Of a stretch of DNA of 64,000 nucleotides, positions 18,280 through 26,030 are shown one piece after another. The stretch covers positions 248,001 through 312,000 of the forward strand of contig NZ_LGIS01000033.1 of the NCBI RefSeq assembly GCF_001187905.1. Direction: 5' to 3'. The stretch comes from Pantoea sp. RIT-PI-b (GTDB lineage Bacteria; Pseudomonadota; Gammaproteobacteria; Enterobacterales; Enterobacteriaceae). The translations under genes and the position numbers were made by a program. Every line of letters starts with the position of its first letter. The stretch's first letter is position 1. The notes beneath the pieces were generated by a model. The model searched no databases. It worked only from the letters and a program-made list of their open reading frames with translations, and was not told where the DNA came from.

Positions 18280-18610
18280 TAATGCCGATCAGTTAAGCGC
18301 TGAGCGACTTTCGTTCGCCATCGGCTGAGGCAGTTTCAGCTATGTCGTGCGGCGACCGAGCAGAGGACGCCTGGCCGCGCCCTCTGCACTCCCGGGCCCT
18401 GCGCCAGCCCATCCCGCCGCTTCGCGGTGCCTTCGCTCCCTCAGGATTCCTGACGGACCGGCGGCGATTCGCTCCTGCTCAGCGCCGCCTCTCGCCGCAT
18501 CCCTGCGGCTCGCCCTGGAATCCCTCACTCGCTCAGCGGGCTGGGATGTCGCCTCAACCCCCTCGCTGCAGCATCAATGCGTCTTACTGACTCGTCATCG
18601 CTAAAACGCC

Positions 18611-18635
18611 TGTAGGGTCGCCATTCATGGCGACC
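18611..18635 (+). repeat. REP-like palindrome, TGTAG-led
   Basis: GGTCGCCAT, TC, ATGGCGACC (18616-18635) is a perfect 9-2-9 palindrome preceded by TGTAG. It lies 17 bp past the end of RND permease copy 2, in a position to stabilise its mRNA 3' end. Confidence 0.7.
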
Positions 18636-18651
18636 TCCAGACACGCTAGCA

Positions 18652-21600
18652 TCAAATCTTTTTCGCTGGATGAAAACTCTGATACAGCACCGGTAACACC
18701 AGCAGCGTCAGGATGGTGGCGAATCCCAGACCGAAAATGATCACCACCGCCATGCTCTGGAAAAACACATCACGCAGCAGCGGCAGCAGGCCGAGCACGG
18801 TGGTGAATGCGGTGAGCAAAATCGGGCGCAGACGCGAGGTGGCAGCGTCGAGGATGGCTTGCTGCAACGGCTGACGCTGCGCCAGCTGGCGGGTCTCCTC
18901 AACCAGCACGATGCCATTGCGAATCAGCATGCCAGATAAACTCAGCAAACCAATCAGCGCCATAAAACCAAACGGAATGCCGGTTAGCAGGAAACCGCAG
19001 GTGACACCAATCAACGCCAGCGGCACGGTGATCCAGATCGCCAGCGCATCGCGCAGCGAGTTGAACATCAGCACCGTAATCACAAACATCACGAGGAAGC
19101 CCAGCGGCAGCGCACCCAGCAGCCCGCTTTGGGCATCGCGTGAACTCTCCAGCTCACCGCCCCATTCCAGATGATAGCCCGCCGGCAGCTTAAGCTGCTC
19201 AATAGCGGGCTGTACGCGTGCCACAATCTCTGCCGCGGTACGTCCACTGGTTGGATCGGGATCGGTCTGCACCGTCAACACCCGCATACGGTCACGGCGC
19301 ATAATCAGCGGGTCTTCCCACTCGAGGCGGAAATCACTCACCAGGTTAGCCAGCGGCACATAACGCTGCTGGGTCTGACTCCATACCTGAATATTGCCGA
19401 GATGATCGATATTCTGCCGCTCTTGCGCCGCCGTTTGCAGCATGATCGGCATCAGCCGCGATCCTTCGCGCAGCAGGCCAACGCTATCGCCGCTGAAGTT
19501 GATGCGCAGCGCCTGATCAATATCGCGCTTATCCACGCCCAACTCCTGACCACGTAGCGGTGAGTACTGTGGACGAATCACTTTGCTGCGCGCCTGCCAG
19601 TCGTTACGCGGCGCAAAGGCGCTGCCTTCAGCAAGGAAAATATCATCAATCTGGCTGGCAATCTGGCGCAGAGTAATCGGATCGGGGCCGGTTACGCGCA
19701 GCGCAATCGCGCTATCGCTGGCGCTACCAAAATTAATGCGTTTGATGCGCTCGGTTACCTGCGGGAAGTGCTGCCTGATGTGCTGTTCAGTGTGCTGCGC
19801 CAGCACTGCCAACTGCTTAGCATCCTGAACGCGCACCATAATCTGCCCGTAATTGCTGTACTGACGTGTGGCGTCGTAGGTCAGGGTAAAACGCATCGCG
19901 CCCTGGCCGATGGTGGTCACGGTGCTGACAACGCCCGGCTGCTGATTGATCCAACCTTCGATCTCACGCGCCGTCTGCGCCGTGTAGTTGATGTCAGTGC
20001 CATACGGCAGCCATAGGTCGGTAAAGAAAATCGGCGTATTGGAGGCGGGGAAAAAGTTCTGCTTTACGTAGCCAAAACAATAAACCGACATCGCCAGGCA
20101 AGCGGCCATCAGCACCAACGTGGTGAGGTGAAAACGCAGCAGCGTGGTGAGCACGCGGCGATACAGGCGGAACAGCATGCCCTGATAGGGCTGTGCGGTT
20201 TCTTTGCCGATCGCCTGATGACCGTCGATCCACTGTACGAATATCGGCGTCAGCGTTAGCGCGGTGAGCCAGCTCAGCAGCAGTGAAATCAGCAACACCT
20301 GGAACAGTGATTTACAGTACTCGCCGGTGGAATCCTGCGATAAACCAATGGGCGCAAAGGCGATGATGGCAATCACCGTGGCGCCAAGCAGCGGCAGTGC
20401 GCTGCGTTTCACCATCTGCATCATCGCTTGTTGCAACGGCTTGCCGCGCTGGCGATCGACCTTGATGCCTTCCACCACCACGATGGCGTTATCCACCAGC
20501 ATGCTGAGCGAGATGATCAGCGCACCCAGCGATACCCGCTGCAACTCCAGCTTAAACAGATACATGATCAACAGCGTGCCAAGCACGTTGAGCGCCAGCG
20601 AGGCGGCGATAACCATGCCGCTGCGCACGCCCATAAATAGCAGCAGCGTTCCCACCACAATCGCCAGCGCCATCAGGAAGTTATTGATGAAGCCATCAAC
20701 CGACTGCTTCACTTCCTGCGCCTGGTTATAAAACACCTGCAGAGAGAGGCCAAGCGGTTTGGCCTGCTGGTGCTGCTGTATTTTGGCGCTCAGCGCATCG
20801 CCGACGTCAATCACGTTTACGCCGGGCGCGAAGGAGACGCCCATCGCCAGCGCGGCGTGTCCATTGGCGTGATAGAGATTACCCGGCTGCTCGGTAACGC
20901 CATAGCTGACGGTGGCGATATCACGCAACAACACCTGCTGGCGGCTACCGGGCACCGAAATGGGCAGCGCGCTGATTTCATCCAACGATTGGAATTCACC
21001 GGTGGGATGGAAGCGGATCGCTTCATTACCGATACGAATCTGCCCGGCATCAGAAACGGCATTGACGCTGCTGAGCAGGGCGGCCACGCGCTGTGGCGTA
21101 ATGCTCAACGCCGCCATTTTCTGGCTGGAGAGCGTGATGTTGACTTGCTCCTGCTCGATGCCGGCAATCGCCACTTTCGCCACACCGGGCACCAGATTCA
21201 GCTCGCGCCGCAGCTGATCGGCGTAGGTACGCAGCTCGCTATTGGTGAAGTTTTCGCCGGAAATCGTGAAGAAGTAACCGTAAACATCACCAAAATCGTC
21301 ATTCACCAGCGGGGCGCTGACGCCAGGCGGGAACTGGCGCGTGGCATCGCCGACGCGCCGACGCAGCTCATCCCACACCTGGGGCAATTCGGCGGCCCGA
21401 TAGTGGCTGTGAATCGACACGGTAATCTGCGACAAGCCGTTGCTGGAGATTGAGCTAACGCTGTCGAGCGCGGGCAGTCGCTGCAAGGCATTTTCCAGCG
21501 GTAGCGTCACTTCCTCTTCCACCTGTTGCGCCGAGGCACCGGGATAATGCGTGACGATCACCGCGGATTTGATGGTGAACAGCGGGTCTTCCAGGCGGCC

Positions 21601-21696
21601 AATATTAAGCAGTGCAAAAATGCCGCCCACGCCCAGCAGCAGGATCACCAGCCAGCTGCGAATCGGATATTTAATAAATTGTTCCAGCAGGCGCAT
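18652..21696 (-). CDS. RND efflux permease, copy 2
   Basis: 1014 residues with the same architecture as copy 1, and long identical stretches around TM1 (LLLGVGGIFALLNIGRLEDP), TM4 and TM10-12. The TM4 relay again reads Asp-Asn (MLVDNAIVVVEG, about residue 402) and TM10 has Arg in place of Lys (LIRNGIVLVEE). It starts 1 nt inside the adaptor stop codon. Unlike copy 1, no acyltransferase gene follows; a REP-like palindrome does. Inner-membrane proton-driven efflux is by family, and the substrate is unknown. Confidence 0.92.
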   Translation of the reverse strand: MRLLEQFIKYPIRSWLVILLLGVGGIFALLNIGRLEDPLFTIKSAVIVTHYPGASAQQVEEEVTLPLENALQRLPALDSVSSISSNGLSQITVSIHSHYRAAELPQVWDELRRRVGDATRQFPPGVSAPLVNDDFGDVYGYFFTISGENFTNSELRTYADQLRRELNLVPGVAKVAIAGIEQEQVNITLSSQKMAALSITPQRVAALLSSVNAVSDAGQIRIGNEAIRFHPTGEFQSLDEISALPISVPGSRQQVLLRDIATVSYGVTEQPGNLYHANGHAALAMGVSFAPGVNVIDVGDALSAKIQQHQQAKPLGLSLQVFYNQAQEVKQSVDGFINNFLMALAIVVGTLLLFMGVRSGMVIAASLALNVLGTLLIMYLFKLELQRVSLGALIISLSMLVDNAIVVVEGIKVDRQRGKPLQQAMMQMVKRSALPLLGATVIAIIAFAPIGLSQDSTGEYCKSLFQVLLISLLLSWLTALTLTPIFVQWIDGHQAIGKETAQPYQGMLFRLYRRVLTTLLRFHLTTLVLMAACLAMSVYCFGYVKQNFFPASNTPIFFTDLWLPYGTDINYTAQTAREIEGWINQQPGVVSTVTTIGQGAMRFTLTYDATRQYSNYGQIMVRVQDAKQLAVLAQHTEQHIRQHFPQVTERIKRINFGSASDSAIALRVTGPDPITLRQIASQIDDIFLAEGSAFAPRNDWQARSKVIRPQYSPLRGQELGVDKRDIDQALRINFSGDSVGLLREGSRLMPIMLQTAAQERQNIDHLGNIQVWSQTQQRYVPLANLVSDFRLEWEDPLIMRRDRMRVLTVQTDPDPTSGRTAAEIVARVQPAIEQLKLPAGYHLEWGGELESSRDAQSGLLGALPLGFLVMFVITVLMFNSLRDALAIWITVPLALIGVTCGFLLTGIPFGFMALIGLLSLSGMLIRNGIVLVEETRQLAQRQPLQQAILDAATSRLRPILLTAFTTVLGLLPLLRDVFFQSMAVVIIFGLGFATILTLLVLPVLYQSFHPAKKI

Positions 21697-22784
21697 TACA
21701 GACCTCGCTCACGGGTCCACAGGCGCACCGCCTGACCATCACGCAGATCGCTCACCCCCGCGACCACAATGCGATCGCCCACTTTCAGCCCGGAGATGAT
21801 TTCGATGCCCTGCGCACTCAGATTGCCCAACACCACGGGTTGCAGCTGGACGTTAAGCACATCGCCTTCACCGCTAATCAACCACACATAAGGCTGATTC
21901 GGCAGGCTACGATCGGGATTGAACACCGCGTTGGCCGGCACGCGCAGCAGCGGCGTTGCGCTGGCGGTTGGCAGGTTGTGCATCTGCACTTTCACCGTAC
22001 CGCTGAGTCCGCTCACCTGCGGTAAATCCGCCGGGCGCGGCATAGTCAGCACCACTTGCCAGGTTAGCGTGGCGGCATCAGCTTCTGCGCGATGCTCTTT
22101 ATATGCTGCGCGAAAGGAGCGTCCCGGCAGCGCGTTCAGGCTGATCTCTGGCTGGTAGCTGGCGTTCTCCACCTCAAGAGAGGTGAACAGGTTTTCTGGC
22201 ACGCTGAAAATGACATCCAGCAGATCGTTACGGTTGATCACCGCCACCGTTTGTCCGGCGGCAACCACCTGATGATTTTGTGACACGACGCGGGAGACGA
22301 TGCCGTCAAAAGGCGCGCGCAAGGTATGGTAATCCAGCTCCTCTTTGGCGATGTTGAGCGCCACGGCGGCAGTATCACGATTCGCCTTTTGCAGATCCAT
22401 ATCCGCTTGAGACACAGCACTGCGCGTTGATAAGGCGCGGAAGCGCTGATACTGGCGTTCTGCCAGCTGGAGTTTGTTCTGCTGATCGTTGACCCGCAGC
22501 TGCGCATCAGTATCAATCAACATGCCAATGACATCGCCCGCTTTGACATGGCTACCTTCACGCACCTGCAGATGCGCCAGCCGACCGGCACGTTTGAACG
22601 CCAGTTCGGTATAATCACCGGCAGTGATGCGCGCTGGAAATACCCTTAATTGCTCAGTGGTATTTTCACTCAGCGTAAGGGCTTTAATTACCCGAGGTGT
22701 GACCGTTTCTTCACCGCTTTTATTGTCACAGCCAATTAAAATCAAACAAATTAGAAGTGCGCCCAGCACTGGCCAATTATTCAT
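21696..22784 (-). CDS. RND periplasmic adaptor lipoprotein, copy 2
   Basis: 362 residues with a lipoprotein signal ending LILIGC (Cys19). The lipoyl halves (GRLAHLQVREGSHVKAGDVI; LRAPFDGIVSRVVSQNHQVV), the hairpin segment (QQNKLQLAERQYQRFRALST) and the barrel follow the copy 1 layout closely, including a shared C-terminus RLWTRERGL against RIWTRERGL. The pair is plainly a duplication with later divergence. It overlaps its permease gene by 1 nt. Confidence 0.92.
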   Translation of the reverse strand: MNNWPVLGALLICLILIGCDNKSGEETVTPRVIKALTLSENTTEQLRVFPARITAGDYTELAFKRAGRLAHLQVREGSHVKAGDVIGMLIDTDAQLRVNDQQNKLQLAERQYQRFRALSTRSAVSQADMDLQKANRDTAAVALNIAKEELDYHTLRAPFDGIVSRVVSQNHQVVAAGQTVAVINRNDLLDVIFSVPENLFTSLEVENASYQPEISLNALPGRSFRAAYKEHRAEADAATLTWQVVLTMPRPADLPQVSGLSGTVKVQMHNLPTASATPLLRVPANAVFNPDRSLPNQPYVWLISGEGDVLNVQLQPVVLGNLSAQGIEIISGLKVGDRIVVAGVSDLRDGQAVRLWTRERGL

Positions 22785-22841
22785 GCCCCTGCCTCAATAA
22801 GTAAGAAGGGGCAGGAATATGCCATGATGTCGACGATGAAA

Positions 22842-22871
22842 TAATGACCCTCCGCAAAATAAGGGTCATTA
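22842..22871 (-). terminator. Stem-loop between microprotein 2 and adaptor 2
   Basis: TAATGACCCT, 10-nt loop, AGGGTCATTA: a perfect 10-bp stem. Read on the minus strand it is followed by TTTCAT. It lies after the microprotein stop and before the adaptor start, so it may partly terminate or attenuate transcription into the pump genes, or protect the microprotein mRNA. Confidence 0.5.
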
Positions 22872-22930
22872 ATTGAATAAAATTAACGGCGTTTAATGTC
22901 TGTTTAATTAGGCTGTGAAGGCCAGTTTAA

Positions 22931-23050
22931 TTATCCTGCCATGTGTGAAGCAATAATGTAAGTAAAAAAACCGACAATAGTAGCTGATGCTAGAGTAATG
23001 AAAATAAAGGAGATAATAATTGGAATTGTCAGTTTATCTTTTTTATTCAA
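22931..23050 (-). CDS. 39-residue single-TM microprotein upstream of RND operon 2
   Basis: TTG start at 23050 with GGAG seven bases upstream; stop at 22931. A lysine-rich start (MNKKDKLT) is followed by one hydrophobic helix (IPIIISFIFITLASATIVGF, residues 9-28) and a short tail. It shares the VG(L/F)FTY core and position with the microprotein at 13703-13813. The duplication of both the gene and its place between pump and P-ATPase argues that it is real and tied to the module. No known family is recognised. Confidence 0.6.
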   Translation of the reverse strand: MNKKDKLTIPIIISFIFITLASATIVGFFTYIIASHMAG

Positions 23051-23290
23051 AATAATTCTCCATTTTGATAATAGACTATTTTCTTGATTTCCTGAGATTA
23101 AAATTTCGATAAGTTTTTATTGTCGCTCCAAATAATAACACCATGTAACCAGTGCTATCGCTATTAGCATTGCACTTCAAAATAGATAAAAACATGACCC
23201 CGGTCATTACGCTGCTGAAAATTATAATTAAAGTATGCGTTTTATTTTTGCACGCTTTTTAATATTCAACTCAATCGCACGGGGTTAATT

Positions 23291-25990
23291 ATGACCGTTA
23301 TTCCTATTCAGCCAAAACGTCCGGAGGCATCCGCGCGTCCCTATTATCAGCAGGATAACGCCGCCGTATTTAAAGCAATAAATAGCTCTCCCGCGGGGTT
23401 GAGCAGCAGTGATGCGCAGCACAGGTTAGCGACCAACGGGCCTAACGTGCTGCCGCAAAAAGCCGAAAAATCGCTGTTTATGCGTTTTGTCGCGCATTTC
23501 AAAGATGTATTGATCTACATCCTGCTGGCGGCGGCGGTGGTCACCGCCGTGATGGGCCACTGGGTCGATACCTTTGTCATTCTTGGCGTTGCCGTTATCA
23601 ATGCCATGATCGGTTTCATCCAGGAAAATAATGCTGAGAAGTCGTTAAAAAGCATCCAGAACATGATGTCGAGCGATGCCATGGTGTTGCGTGACGGCCA
23701 GCAGATGACGCTCGCCACGCAGGATCTGGTGGTGGGCGATGTGGTGATGCTGCGTCCTGGAGACAAAATCCCGGCCGATTTACGCCTGTTTGAGGTGCAC
23801 AATCTGCGCGTCGAAGAAGCGATTCTGACCGGCGAGTCAACGGTGGTGTCGAAGAACACGCTGGCACTTGAAGGCGAAAAGGGGCTTGGCGATCGCCTGA
23901 ACCTGGCCTATTCCGGTACCACGGTCAGCTCGGGAACCGCGCTGGGTGTGGTTATCGCCACCGGCGGCGATACCGAGCTGGGCCACATCAATGCGATGAT
24001 CTCCTCCATCGAAGAGGCGAAAACACCGCTGCTGGTGCAGATTGATAAGCTCGGTAAAGCCATCTTCGCCATCATCATGTTGATGATGGTGGCGCTGTTC
24101 GTGTTTGGTTATCTGCTGCGCGACATCGCCATCGCCGAGTTGCTGCTGTCGGTGATTAGCCTGGCGGTTGCGGCCGTTCCGGAAGGTTTACCGGCGATCA
24201 TTTCGATTATTCTGTCGCTTGGCGTGCAATCCATGGCGCGTAATCACGCCATCATTCGTAAGCTGCCAACCGTAGAAACACTCGGGGCGATGACGGTGAT
24301 TTGCTCGGATAAAACCGGCACGCTGACCATGAACGAGATGACGGTGAAAGCGGTGGTGCTGGCGAATAGCCAGTGGCGCATCAGCGGTAACAGCTATGAA
24401 CCCACAGGCGAGTTTACGCTTGAAGCCGGCGAGCACAATGATGCGTTAATGCAGGGCTTTTTGCAGGTGGTGGATATCTGTAATGAAAGTCAGCTGCGGC
24501 AGGATGCCAATGGCAACTGGGGCATTGTCGGCGGGCCAACCGAAGGGGCGCTGAAAGTGCTGGCCGCTAAGGCGGGCATCCACAGTGACAAGGTACAGAT
24601 CCTCAGCAAGCTGCCGTTTGACTCAGCCTATAAATACATGGCGGTGAGCTGCCTGATTGACGGCAAACCTTGCCTGCTGATGACCGGCGCGCCCGATGTG
24701 TTGCTGTCGCTGTGTCAGCAGCAGCAGGGCGCTGAAGATGCGGAAGTCATTGATCGCCGCTATTGGGAAGCGGCAATTACCACCTACGCCAGCGAAGGAT
24801 TGCGCACCGTCGCCGCCGCATGGCGCTGGCTACCGGAAGCGCAGCATCATATCGATCACGATGATTTACGTAACGGCATGAAGATGCTTGGCCTGGCGTG
24901 CATGATGGATCCGCCACGTCCGGAAGCGATTAGCGCCGTGCGTGATTGCCAGCAGGCGGGCATCCGCGTGAAGATGATCACCGGCGATCACCCGGAAACG
25001 GCGATGGCGATTGGGCAGATGCTGGGCATTGGCAACAGCGATGCCGCCATCACCGGTTATCAGCTGGAGCACATGGACGATGCCGCACTGGGCGTGGCGG
25101 CGCGTGAATATGACATCTTTGCGCGTACCAGTCCCGAGCATAAGTTGCGCCTGGTGAAAGCGCTGGCGAGCAGCGGTGAGATCGTCGGCATGACCGGTGA
25201 TGGCGTCAATGATGCGCCTGCGCTGAAGCAAGCGAACGTCGGTATCGCCATGGGCATCAAAGGCACCGAAGTGACCAAAGAGGCGGCGGATATGATCCTC
25301 GCCGATGACAACTTCGCTACCATCGCCGCAGCGGTGAAAGAGGGGCGTCGCGTCTACGATAACCTGAAGAAAACCATTCTGTTTATCATGCCGACCAACC
25401 TCGCTCAGGGGTTGTTGATCATCATAGCAATTTTGATGGGCAACCTGCTGCCGCTGACGCCGGTACAGATTTTGTGGATGAATATGGCGACCTCGGCAAC
25501 GCTGTCGTTTGGTCTGGCATTCGAACCGGCAGAGCGCAACATCATGCGTCGACCACCGCGCAATGCTCGCAGCCACGTGATGGATGGGTATGCGATCTGG
25601 CGCGTGATTTTCGTCGGCCTGCTGATCTCGATTAGCGCCTTTGTGCTGGAAGCCTGGCTCCAGCCGCGCGGTTACTCACCGGAATTCATCCGCACCGTGC
25701 TGCTGCAGATGCTGGTGACTGCGCAGTGGGCTTACATGTTGAACTGCCGCAACAGCGATGGATTCTCACTCGATGCCGGCTTGCTGAAAAATCGCGGCAT
25801 CTGGCTGGTAACCGTGGTGCTGATAGCGCTGCAGGCGATGATTATCTATATTCCGCTAATGAACACCCTGTTCGGCACCGCACCGCTGCCGCTGAAGTAC
25901 TGGCTGATTTCGCTGGCGGTCAGTGCTGGGATCTTCGTGCTGGTGGAGATAGAAAAACAGCTGACGCGCGGCTGGCGCGTAGCGCGTTGA
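23291..25990 (+). CDS. P2-type cation-transporting ATPase, copy 2
   Basis: 899 residues with the complete P-type motif set: TGEST, VPEGLPA in TM4, SDKTGT with the phosphorylated Asp, TGDH and GDGVNDAPALKQ. It is highly similar to copy 1 throughout, including LQPRGYSPEFIRTVLLQ near the C-terminus. The M5/M6 ligand region also lacks acidic residues (NLAQ; NMATSATLS). The N-terminal 20 residues differ from copy 1. It is divergent from RND operon 2 and microprotein 2 across 240 bp, and is closed by a strong terminator. Confidence 0.9.
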   Translation: MTVIPIQPKRPEASARPYYQQDNAAVFKAINSSPAGLSSSDAQHRLATNGPNVLPQKAEKSLFMRFVAHFKDVLIYILLAAAVVTAVMGHWVDTFVILGVAVINAMIGFIQENNAEKSLKSIQNMMSSDAMVLRDGQQMTLATQDLVVGDVVMLRPGDKIPADLRLFEVHNLRVEEAILTGESTVVSKNTLALEGEKGLGDRLNLAYSGTTVSSGTALGVVIATGGDTELGHINAMISSIEEAKTPLLVQIDKLGKAIFAIIMLMMVALFVFGYLLRDIAIAELLLSVISLAVAAVPEGLPAIISIILSLGVQSMARNHAIIRKLPTVETLGAMTVICSDKTGTLTMNEMTVKAVVLANSQWRISGNSYEPTGEFTLEAGEHNDALMQGFLQVVDICNESQLRQDANGNWGIVGGPTEGALKVLAAKAGIHSDKVQILSKLPFDSAYKYMAVSCLIDGKPCLLMTGAPDVLLSLCQQQQGAEDAEVIDRRYWEAAITTYASEGLRTVAAAWRWLPEAQHHIDHDDLRNGMKMLGLACMMDPPRPEAISAVRDCQQAGIRVKMITGDHPETAMAIGQMLGIGNSDAAITGYQLEHMDDAALGVAAREYDIFARTSPEHKLRLVKALASSGEIVGMTGDGVNDAPALKQANVGIAMGIKGTEVTKEAADMILADDNFATIAAAVKEGRRVYDNLKKTILFIMPTNLAQGLLIIIAILMGNLLPLTPVQILWMNMATSATLSFGLAFEPAERNIMRRPPRNARSHVMDGYAIWRVIFVGLLISISAFVLEAWLQPRGYSPEFIRTVLLQMLVTAQWAYMLNCRNSDGFSLDAGLLKNRGIWLVTVVLIALQAMIIYIPLMNTLFGTAPLPLKYWLISLAVSAGIFVLVEIEKQLTRGWRVAR

Positions 25991-25994
25991 TAGA

Positions 25995-26030
25995 TGTTGG
26001 CTGGCGGCATGCCAGCCAACACTTTTTTTT
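25995..26030 (+). terminator. Rho-independent terminator of P-ATPase 2
   Basis: TGTTGGCTGGC, 5-nt loop, GCCAGCCAACA, then C and eight T. The T-tract touches the stop codon of the convergent third RND permease. Confidence 0.92.

Larger units (their letters stand above)
18250..18651. other. Non-coding spacer: GC-rich block plus REP-like palindromes
   Basis: 402 bp between the AI-2E gene and the second RND operon. It holds an imperfect palindrome at 18266-18279, a very GC-rich block from about 18345 to 18550 with no credible coding (open frames there are compositional), and a perfect REP-like palindrome at 18616-18635. Confidence 0.5.

Noticed and set aside
18340..18604. Open frames of 62-85 codons on both strands in the GC-rich block
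   Set aside because: Arg/Pro/Ser-rich translations in several frames at once, no ribosome sites; a product of base composition.
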